From: CTSoil-043 sp963821235 | GTDB taxonomy: Bacteria; Chloroflexota; Limnocylindria; Limnocylindrales; CSP1-4 | Length of the DNA: 64,000 nucleotides | Assembly (NCBI GenBank): GCA_963821235.1 | Contig: CAWGCS010000002.1 | Location: forward strand, 248,001 to 312,000 | Direction: 5' to 3' | Part shown: one piece after another, positions 57,795 to 64,000 of the stretch | Layout of the letters: every line of letters starts with the position of its first letter | Numbering within the stretch: the first letter of the stretch is position 1 | Notes under the pieces: model-generated | What the model saw: only the letters and a program-made list of their open reading frames with translations | Told to the model about the DNA's origin: nothing | Databases searched by the model: none | Program-made: the position numbers and the translations under genes

Positions 57795-58765
57795 GCGCCC
57801 CGCCCGCGGTCGGCCGCCCGGCCATCGAGGCCCGGGGGCTGACGAAGCGGTACGGGGAGGTCCTCGCCCTCGACGCCCTCGACCTCGACGTGCCTGCCGG
57901 GTCCGTCTTCGGCTTCCTGGGGCCGAACGGGGCCGGCAAGACGACGACCCTCCGCCTCCTGACCGGCCTGGGCCACCCGAGCGCCGGGACGGCCATCGTG
58001 GCCGGCGTGCCGGTCGGGCGCGGCGGCCTCGACCTCGCCGGCCGCATCGGCTACCTGGACCAGGACCCCCGCTTCTACGGCTGGATGACCGGCCGCGAGC
58101 TGCTGACGTTCGTGGGCCGGGCCTACGGGCTGCGCGGCGCGGAGCTCCGGGCCCGGGTCGACGAGGTCCTCGAGACGGTGGGGCTCACCGAGGCCGCGCG
58201 GCGCCGCATCGGCGGCTACTCGGGCGGCATGCGCCAGCGGCTGGGCGTGGGCCAGGCGATGGTGCCGCGTCCGGCGGTCCTCTTCCTCGACGAGCCGGTC
58301 AGCGCCCTCGACCCGGCGGGCCGGCGCGACGTGCTCGAGCTCATCGGGCGGCTCCGCGGGACCTCCACCGTCTTCATGAGCACCCACATCCTGACCGACG
58401 TCGAGCGGATCTGCGACCGCGTCGCCATCCTCGACCGCGGCCGCCTGGTGACCGAGGCACCGATCGGGGAGCTGCTGGCCCGCCACGCCCGGCCGATCCT
58501 GGAGATCGACCCCGAGGCGGACCAGCAGGCGGCCGTCGCCGCCCTCACCGCCGCCCTGCGGGCAGCTCCCTGGACCCGCGAGGTGCGCCAGGAGCACGGC
58601 GTCCTCCGCGTCTACGTGACCGACGCGGAGCTCGCCGCGGCCGCGGCGCTGCCGCTCGTCGTGGCGAGCGGGGCCCGCCTGGCCCGCTTCGAGCGCGTGC
58701 GACCGACCCTGGAGGACGTCTTCCTCGAGCTCGTCAACGGCCGTGGCGCGGAGCCGGCGGCATGA
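57791..58765 (+). CDS. ABC transporter ATP-binding protein (YxlF-like)
   Basis: The 324-aa protein is a soluble nucleotide-binding subunit of the ABC-2 type. Walker A is GPNGAGKTTT, signature YSGGMRQR, Walker B VLFLDEPVSALD and H-loop FMSTHIL. A C-terminal extension of about 80 residues follows. GTG at 57791 is fixed by the GTGA overlap. It powers the permease that follows; order and companions match yxlEFG. Confidence 0.92.
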   Translation: MSAPPAVGRPAIEARGLTKRYGEVLALDALDLDVPAGSVFGFLGPNGAGKTTTLRLLTGLGHPSAGTAIVAGVPVGRGGLDLAGRIGYLDQDPRFYGWMTGRELLTFVGRAYGLRGAELRARVDEVLETVGLTEAARRRIGGYSGGMRQRLGVGQAMVPRPAVLFLDEPVSALDPAGRRDVLELIGRLRGTSTVFMSTHILTDVERICDRVAILDRGRLVTEAPIGELLARHARPILEIDPEADQQAAVAALTAALRAAPWTREVRQEHGVLRVYVTDAELAAAAALPLVVASGARLARFERVRPTLEDVFLELVNGRGAEPAA

Positions 58766-59523
58766 TCGGCTTCGCGCTGCTGCTGCGCAAGGAGCTCCTC
58801 GAGCAGGCGCGCACGATGCGCCTCCCGGTCGTCGTCGCCGTCTTCGCGGTCTTCGGGCTCCTCTCGCCGGTCTTCGCCCGCTACGTGCGGGAGATCATCG
58901 AGGCGGTCGGCGGCAGCCAGCTCCAGGGCATCGTCCCGGCCCCCACGACCGCCGACGCGGTGGCCCAGTTCACCAAGAACATGGGCCAGTTCGGGGTCCT
59001 CACCGCGATCCTCGTCACGATGGGCTCCGTGGCGGCCGAGAAGGAGCGCGGGACCGCCTCGTTCCTGCTCACCAAGCCCATCTCGCGGGCCGCCTTCCTG
59101 AGCGCCAAGGTGGTGGCCATCGGGGCCCTCCTCGCGATCGCCCTCGTCGTGGCCGGGACGCTCTGCTGGATCTACACCACGATCCTCTTCGAGCCTCTCC
59201 CGATCGCCGGGTTCGTGGGCGCGGTCGGGCTCGTCTGGCTCTCCCTGGCCGTCTTCGCCTCGCTCACCTTCGTCGCCTCGGTCGTGACCCGCTCCGCCCT
59301 CGCCGCGGGCGGGATCGGGTTCGCCGCGCTCCTCGCCGCCGGAGTCCTCTCGGCGTTGCCGGGCATCGGGCCGTACCTGCCGACGAGCCTCTGGGGCGCG
59401 GCCGACCGGCTGGCCGGGGGCACCGTGCCGGACCTGCTCGCGGGACCCGTGCTGGTCAACGCGGCCATCGTGGCCGTGGCCCTCGGCGCGGCCTGGTGGA
59501 GCTTCCGCAGCCAGGAGCTGTAG
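58762..59523 (+). CDS. ABC-2 type permease (YxlG-like)
   Basis: The 253-aa product has six membrane helices in the ABC-2 pattern: LLLRKELLEQARTMRLPVVV at the N-terminus, GSVAAEKERGTASFLLTKPI (the conserved E-x-E-R-G-T loop) and SRAAFLSAKVVAIGALLAIA. It pairs with the ATPase just before it, with which it overlaps by ATGA. The exporter's cargo is unknown. Confidence 0.9.
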   Translation: MIGFALLLRKELLEQARTMRLPVVVAVFAVFGLLSPVFARYVREIIEAVGGSQLQGIVPAPTTADAVAQFTKNMGQFGVLTAILVTMGSVAAEKERGTASFLLTKPISRAAFLSAKVVAIGALLAIALVVAGTLCWIYTTILFEPLPIAGFVGAVGLVWLSLAVFASLTFVASVVTRSALAAGGIGFAALLAAGVLSALPGIGPYLPTSLWGAADRLAGGTVPDLLAGPVLVNAAIVAVALGAAWWSFRSQEL

Positions 59524-59565
59524 GGCCGGGCGGCCGCCCGACGCGGGTGCCCGGAGGCGAGGCGA

Positions 59566-60537
59566 TCAGGCGGCCGGAGCGTCGAGCGGAGCGGGCGGCT
59601 CCGTCCGGGGCCGCACGCGGCGGACCACCAGCCAGGCCATGCCCAGGATCGCCCCCAGCACGAGGGCGAGCGGCAGGAGGACGATCGCCACCCAGATGGC
59701 GGCGCTCACGACCCCCTGGCCGAGGCCGACGAGCGTGGCCGCGGCGCGGTCGATCTCCGCTCCCGGGTCCCAGCCCTCGCGGACCTGGGTAACGGCCACG
59801 ACCGGCGGGAGCGAGAACCCGACCGTCAGCGTGGCCATCGCGGCCTGCTCCTCGAGCGACTGCTTCTGGGCCGTCAGCTGCTCGATCTCCTGGCGCACCC
59901 CGCTCAGCTGGCTCTGGACCTCGAGGACGTCGGGGATCTTCGTCGCCCTGGCCATGATCGCCTGGAGGGCAGCCTCGGTCGCCCGGAGGTTGGCGAGGCG
60001 GGCGCCGAGGTCGACGACCTGGCTCGTGACCTCCTGGCTGCCGGTCTGCTCGGAGAGCACCTTGGCGCCGACCTTGCGGAGGGCGGCCAGCGTCTCCTCC
60101 CAGCGGGCCACGGGGATGCGGTAGGTGACCGAAGCGCTCGCGCGCTCGTCGTCTCCCTGGCGCTGCGAGGCCGCGACGTACCCGCCGGCGGCCGTGACCG
60201 CCTTCTCGGCGGCGGCGAGCGCATCGTCGAGGACCGCGACCTCGAGGTCCAGCTGCCCGCTCCGAACGATGAGGGGGCCCTGGCCGAGCAGCGCGTCGGT
60301 GCCCTTGCCGTCGGCGGCATAGTCGTTCGCCTCGCTGCTCGCGGCGGACGGCGCGGCCGCGGGCATGCCGGCCGGCACCTCGGCGCCGGTACCGCCGCCC
60401 GCCTGCCCGACGGTCGAGATGGCCGCACCCCCGCCGCAGGCCGCGACGGCGAGGGCGGCGAGGAGGAGCAGCCCGCGACGCAGCGTGGTGGTCATGGATC
60501 GGGGCCCGCGGCCGCCGTGAGGAACGGGAGCGATCAT
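59566..60537 (-). CDS. DUF4349 lipoprotein
   Basis: The product has a lipoprotein signal (TTTLRRGLLLLAALAVAACG), then a DUF4349 domain with LIVRSGQLDLEVAVLDDALA, GGYVAASQRQGDDE and VTYRIPVARWEETLAALRKV. A coiled coil follows (IPDVLEVQSQLSGVRQEIEQ and LTAQKQSLEEQAAMATLTV), then a single membrane helix near the C-terminus (VAIVLLPLALVLGAILGMAWL). The domain sits outside the cell. Start 60537 (323 aa) has an AGGGGA site; 60495 (309 aa) gives a more classic signal. Confidence 0.82.
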   Translation of the reverse strand: MIAPVPHGGRGPRSMTTTLRRGLLLLAALAVAACGGGAAISTVGQAGGGTGAEVPAGMPAAAPSAASSEANDYAADGKGTDALLGQGPLIVRSGQLDLEVAVLDDALAAAEKAVTAAGGYVAASQRQGDDERASASVTYRIPVARWEETLAALRKVGAKVLSEQTGSQEVTSQVVDLGARLANLRATEAALQAIMARATKIPDVLEVQSQLSGVRQEIEQLTAQKQSLEEQAAMATLTVGFSLPPVVAVTQVREGWDPGAEIDRAAATLVGLGQGVVSAAIWVAIVLLPLALVLGAILGMAWLVVRRVRPRTEPPAPLDAPAA

Positions 60538-60665
60538 CGGGGTGTCCCCTGGTTCCGACGCAGTGATGGCTCGGTCCGCGTCACGGCCCGGAGACGCGGC
60601 CCGCGACCCGGCGGTTCCGTCGGTCCCGGTGGCTCCTGCGGTCGCCCGCGGCGGGGACCGCCCGC

Positions 60666-61532
60666 TCAGTCGAGGGCGACGTTGTCGATGAGCCGGGTGC
60701 GCCCGAAGCGGACGGCGAGCGACAGGAGGGCGGGCCCCTCGACGCGCTCGAGCTCCGCGAGGGTTGCGCTGTCGGCCAGCGAGACGTACTCCGCCCGGGC
60801 GAGCGGCTCGCCGGCGAGGACGTCGCGGACGGCGCCGCGGATCGCCTCGGCGTCGCGCTCGCCGGCGCCGTACGCCGCCCGCCCCGCTTCCAGGGCGCGG
60901 TAGAGGACCGCCGCGGCGGCGCGCTCGGGGGCCGAAAGGTGGACGTTCCGCGAGCTCATCGCCAGGCCGTCGGCCTCCCGGACGGTGGGGCACGGCACCA
61001 CGGTGGTAAGGGCGAGGTCGGTGGCCATCCGGGCGATCACCCGGAGTTGCTGGGCGTCCTTCATCCCGAAGTAGGCCCGCTCGGGCCGGACGAGCCCGAA
61101 GAGGACGGCCACGACGGTCGCCACCCCGTCGAAGTGGCCCGGCCGCGCGGCGCCCTCGAGCGGACGGGAGATGGCGCCGACCTTGACGGTCGTGTCGAAG
61201 CCCGGGGGGTAGACGTCCTCGACCGCGGGGGCCCACACGAGGTCAGCCCCTTCCTCGGCGCAGATGGCCACGTCGCGTCTCTCGCTGCGCGGGTAGCTCG
61301 AGAGGTCGCCGGCGCTCCCGAACTGGCGCGGGTTGACGAAGATCGAGACCGCCACGCTGGCGCACTCGGTCCGGGCCCTGGCGATGAGCGAGCGGTGGCC
61401 GGCGTGGAGCCAGCCCATGGTGGGAACGAGGCCGAGCGGCCGTGGCGCCCGCGCCAGGGCGTCGGCCAGCTCGGCCCGCGAGCGGACGACCACGAGACCG
61501 CCGGCCCGCGCCGGCCCGGCGGATTCGGTCAC
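60666..61532 (-). CDS. panC: Pantothenate synthetase
   Basis: The 288-aa enzyme joins pantoate and beta-alanine with ATP. It shows LVPTMGWLHAGHRSLI (HxGH motif), SIFVNPRQFG, DLSSYPRSERRD, YFGMKDAQQL and DGLAMSSRN (KMSKS-like loop). GTG at 61532 overlaps the panB stop as GTGA. It is the last gene of the CoA operon. Beta-alanine must come from panD or another source outside the window. Confidence 0.95.
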   Translation of the reverse strand: MTESAGPARAGGLVVVRSRAELADALARAPRPLGLVPTMGWLHAGHRSLIARARTECASVAVSIFVNPRQFGSAGDLSSYPRSERRDVAICAEEGADLVWAPAVEDVYPPGFDTTVKVGAISRPLEGAARPGHFDGVATVVAVLFGLVRPERAYFGMKDAQQLRVIARMATDLALTTVVPCPTVREADGLAMSSRNVHLSAPERAAAAVLYRALEAGRAAYGAGERDAEAIRGAVRDVLAGEPLARAEYVSLADSATLAELERVEGPALLSLAVRFGRTRLIDNVALD

Positions 61533-62443
61533 AGGTCGCGGTCGAGGGGTATCCCGTCGAGCACCACGCCGTCCGTCGTGCGATCGACCGCCCCGCGGCC
61601 CAGGACCTCGTCGAGGATGCTGTCGTCCATCCGCGTCGACTGGGCGTCGCCGGGAAAGGTCCCCGCCTCGACGTCCGCCCGGTAGGCGCTGGCCGCGGCG
61701 AGGATCGTCCCCCGCAGGTCGGCGTACGGCCTGGCGTGGCGCGGCACGAAGGAGCCGACGCCGAGGAGGTCGGTGATCACCTGGACCTGGCCCGAGCACC
61801 CGGCGCCGGCACCGATCCCGATGGTGGGGATCCGCAGGCGGGCCGTGATGGCCGCGGCGAGCTGGGCCGGCACGAGCTCAAGGACGACGGCGAAGGCGCC
61901 GGCCTCCTGGACGGCCAGGGCGTCGTGCAGGAGGGCCCGTGCCTGCTCGCGGCTCTTGCCCTGGACGCGGACCTTGCCGAGGGCGTTGATCGCCTGGGGG
62001 GTCAGCCCGATGTGGCCCATCACCGGGATCCCTGCCTTGACGAGGGCCTCGATGATCCGGGTCGCCCGCACCCCGCCCTCGATCTTGACCGCCTGGGCAC
62101 CGGCTTCGCGGAGGAAGCGGCCGGCGTTCGCCAGGGCGTCCTCGGGTGTCGCGTAGGAGAGGAACGGCATGTCCCCCACGACCATCGCCCGGCGCGTGCC
62201 GCGGACCACGGCCTTGGTGTGGTGGAGCATCTCCTCCATCGTGACCCGCACGGTCGTCTCGTAGCCCAGCATCACCTGGCCGAGCGAGTCGCCGACCAGG
62301 ATGGCCGGGATCCCGGCCTCGTCGACGAGCTGCGCCGTCGGGTGGTCGTAGGCGGTGAGCATGGCGATCCGCTCGCCGTCGGCGTGCATGCGGGCGAAGT
62401 CGAGGACGGTGATGCGGTCGGGGGCGGTCGGGGTGGCACTCAC
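61529..62443 (-). CDS. panB: 3-methyl-2-oxobutanoate hydroxymethyltransferase
   Basis: The 304-aa enzyme makes ketopantoate from 2-oxoisovalerate and methylene-tetrahydrofolate. The (beta/alpha)8 barrel motifs are present: AMLTAYDHPTAQLVDEAGI, VGDSLGQVMLGYETT with the metal Asp, VKIEGG, GHIGLTPQ, and VLELVPAQLA and IGIGAGAGCSGQVQV near the end. It starts with GTG overlapping the coaBC stop (GTGA) and overlaps panC in the same way, so coaBC-panB-panC is translationally chained. Confidence 0.95.
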   Translation of the reverse strand: MSATPTAPDRITVLDFARMHADGERIAMLTAYDHPTAQLVDEAGIPAILVGDSLGQVMLGYETTVRVTMEEMLHHTKAVVRGTRRAMVVGDMPFLSYATPEDALANAGRFLREAGAQAVKIEGGVRATRIIEALVKAGIPVMGHIGLTPQAINALGKVRVQGKSREQARALLHDALAVQEAGAFAVVLELVPAQLAAAITARLRIPTIGIGAGAGCSGQVQVITDLLGVGSFVPRHARPYADLRGTILAAASAYRADVEAGTFPGDAQSTRMDDSILDEVLGRGAVDRTTDGVVLDGIPLDRDL

Positions 62444-63843
62444 GGGACGCGGCTCTCCTGCTGGGGCTCGGGCGATCCAGTCTGCGCCGCCGCGCCGCGG
62501 GCGTCCAGCGCCACGACCACCCGGTCGAGGATCCGCTCCGCGACCTCGCGCTTGGGGAGGAGCGGCAGGGCCTCCTCGGTGCCGTCCGCGGCGAGGATCG
62601 TGACGCGGTTGGTGGGCGTCCCGAAGCCCGAGCCCGCCTCGGCCACGTCGTTGGCCACCAGGAAGTCGACCCGCTTGCGGGACAGCTTGCCGGCGGCGCG
62701 GTCGAGGCTGCCCGTCTCGGCCGCGAACGCGACAAGCACCGGCCGGGGCTGGAGTGGGGGACCGGACGCCTCGCCCGCGTCGTCGAGGCCGCGGACGACC
62801 CGGCCCAGCTCGGCGATGAGGTCCGGATTGGCCACCAGCTCGAGGGTCAGGCCAGCGTCGGCCCGCGGCAGCTTGCGGTCAGCCGGGGACGACGGACGGA
62901 AGTCCGCGACGGCGGCGGCCATGACGAGGGCGTCGAAGCCGGGCCGTCCACCCGGATCCTCGACGAGGCCGCGGAGGACGGTCCGCATCGCTGCCGCGCT
63001 CTCGGCCCGGACCACCTCGACGCCTTCGGGGAGGGGCACGCTGGCCATGGCCAGGACGAGCGTCACCCGCGCCCCGCGATCCCGCGCCGCTTCGGCGAGG
63101 GCGACGCCCATCGCCCCCGTGCTGCGGTTGCCGATGAAGCGCACCGGGTCGATCGGCTCGGCCGTGCCGCCGGCCGTGATCACGACGTGCCGGCCCGTCA
63201 GGTCGTCGCCGTCGCGACCCAGCCCCTCGACCTCCACCCGCGACAGGCGGGGCGGACGATCGGCCGGGTCGGGCCGGCGCGGCGGGCCGTCCCCGACCGC
63301 CCGCACGACGGCATCGATGATCTCCCCGAGCTCGGCCAGGCGACCCGGCCCGACCTGCCCGGAGGCGAGAGCTCCGCTCGTCGGCTCGACGATCGCGTAG
63401 CCGAACTGGTCGCGAAGGATCGCGACGTTCGCCTGGGTGGCCGGATGAGCGTACATGTCGCCGTCCATCGCGGGGGCCACGACGACGGGGGCCGCCGTGG
63501 CCAGGCAGGTTGCGGTCACGACGTCGGCGGCGAGGCCGTGGGCCATCGCGCCCAGCCAGTGCGCCGTCGCCGGTGCCACCACGACCGCGTCGGCGGCGTC
63601 GGCCGTCAGAACGTGCCCGATCCGCCCGTCGGGCAGGAGGTCGAGGACGTCCGCGTCGACGCGCCGCCGCGACAGGGCGGCCAGGGTCAGGGGGGCGACG
63701 AAGCGGGTCGCCGAGGGCGTCATGAGGACCTGGACCTCGGCACCCTCGGCCCGGAGGAGGCGGAGGAGGTCGACCGCCTTGAAGGCCGCGATCGAGCCCG
63801 TGATCCCGAGGCCGAGGAAGCGCCCGGCAAGGCGCCCGGCCAC
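62440..63843 (-). CDS. coaBC: Bifunctional CoaBC (phosphopantothenoylcysteine synthetase/decarboxylase), altered active-site residues
   Basis: The 467-aa product has the flavin decarboxylase domain CoaC (LGITGSIAAFKAVDLLR, RIGHVLTADAADAVVVAPAT with the active His, then PAMDGDMYAHPATQAN) and the synthetase domain CoaB (VVITAGGTAEPIDPVRFIGN with RSTGAMG, and DFRPSSPADRKLPR). Two CoaC positions differ from E. coli: PAMN is PAMD, and the flap Cys of QACGDIGPGR is Ser (LASGQVGPGR). In CoaB the usual S-S-G-K-M-G is S-T-G-A-M-G. Function is expected to be retained, as actinobacterial CoaBC also varies here. It sits 3 nt after coaX. Confidence 0.9.
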   Translation of the reverse strand: MAGRLAGRFLGLGITGSIAAFKAVDLLRLLRAEGAEVQVLMTPSATRFVAPLTLAALSRRRVDADVLDLLPDGRIGHVLTADAADAVVVAPATAHWLGAMAHGLAADVVTATCLATAAPVVVAPAMDGDMYAHPATQANVAILRDQFGYAIVEPTSGALASGQVGPGRLAELGEIIDAVVRAVGDGPPRRPDPADRPPRLSRVEVEGLGRDGDDLTGRHVVITAGGTAEPIDPVRFIGNRSTGAMGVALAEAARDRGARVTLVLAMASVPLPEGVEVVRAESAAAMRTVLRGLVEDPGGRPGFDALVMAAAVADFRPSSPADRKLPRADAGLTLELVANPDLIAELGRVVRGLDDAGEASGPPLQPRPVLVAFAAETGSLDRAAGKLSRKRVDFLVANDVAEAGSGFGTPTNRVTILAADGTEEALPLLPKREVAERILDRVVVALDARGAAAQTGSPEPQQESRVP

Positions 63844-63846
63844 GCC

Positions 63847-64000
63847 TCAGGCCTCCCCTGCGCCGACGGCGGCACGATGCACCAGGATCAGCCCGCGCAG
63901 CGTGAGATCGGGGTCGACGGCGTCGATCCCCTCGACGGTCCTGGCCCAGGGCAGCGCGGCCAGTCCGCCCGTGAGCACGACCCGCACGTCGTGTGGGGAG
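63847..64000 (-). CDS. coaX: Type III pantothenate kinase, C-terminal end
   Basis: The window holds the last ~50 residues: the end translates as VRVVLTGGLAALPWARTVEG, then IDAVDPDLTLRGLILVHRAA and VGAGEA. The TGGLA...DPDLTLRGL pattern is the CoaX C-terminus. CoaX phosphorylates pantothenate, the first step of CoA synthesis, and heads the coaBC-panB-panC unit. The start lies beyond the right edge. Confidence 0.85.
   Translation of the reverse strand, partial: SPHDVRVVLTGGLAALPWARTVEGIDAVDPDLTLRGLILVHRAAVGAGEA

Overview
The window is about 64 kb of densely coded DNA, well above 65% G+C, with third codon positions nearly all G or C. There are no rRNA or tRNA genes, no CRISPR array, no transposase and no phage genes. 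The gene style fits an uncultured high-GC bacterium, most likely a Chloroflexota lineage of the Limnocylindria/Ellin6529 kind; a deep actinobacterial relative is possible. This is inference from gene content and expression signals, because no phylogenetic marker is present. Two expression habits recur. Genes that open a transcription unit often have a TANNNT -10 hexamer 6-9 nt before the start codon, which implies leaderless mRNAs. Genes inside operons often overlap by 4 nt (GTGA, ATGA, TTGA, apparently once CTGA).

Layout. 1-10 kb: a phosphohexomutase, a secreted repeat protein, an ArsR-SRPBCC fusion, a DHFR-like gene boxed by a 22-bp inverted repeat, a YdeI-like protein, and an operon of S8 lipoprotein protease, lgt and a membrane-anchored secreted protein. 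10-17.5 kb: an arrestin-like protein, a MUG/TDG-type glycosylase, a toxin-antitoxin pair, lipoate ligase, a metalloprotease-like protein with an eCIS-type motif, and a B12-dependent acyl-CoA mutase followed by an acyl-CoA dehydrogenase. 18-22.4 kb: a five-gene operon of SorC regulator, class II aldolase, HAD phosphatase, DhaL and DhaK, suggesting catabolism of an unidentified ketose or polyol. 22.6-28.6 kb: feoAB, an MFS-like protein, and a four-gene unit of a 48-aa protein, DUF2089, DUF4097 and SHOCT proteins.

28.7-37 kb: a DUF255 thioredoxin-domain protein, a MarR-controlled heterodimeric ABC exporter, tatA, a divergent clpP and a doxX-like gene with a possible structured leader. 37-43 kb: a DNA repair unit of Lhr helicase, Nei-type glycosylase and a small unknown protein. 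43-51 kb: an NTF2-like protein, a class II glutamine amidotransferase, a GT87 membrane protein, an M20 peptidase, azlCD and a gamma-glutamyltransferase. 51-59.5 kb: an MFS transporter, tandem DegV proteins, glutamate dehydrogenase, and a unit of an unknown protein, a BioD/DRTGG protein and a yxlEFG-like ABC module. 59.5-64 kb: a DUF4349 lipoprotein and a pantothenate/CoA operon in the order coaX (cut by the window edge), coaBC, panB, panC.

The least expected non-coding signal is a pair of homologous segments of about 70 nt, each bounded by inverted copies of a CCACTCGGCCTGACA-type terminus, in the two longest gene-poor gaps (17.6 and 43.2 kb). They look like a small MITE-like repeat family or mobile structured RNA. 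Other points worth checking are the inverted-repeat-bounded DHFR cassette, isobutyryl-CoA-mutase-type residues in the annotated mutase, and active-site changes in CoaBC.
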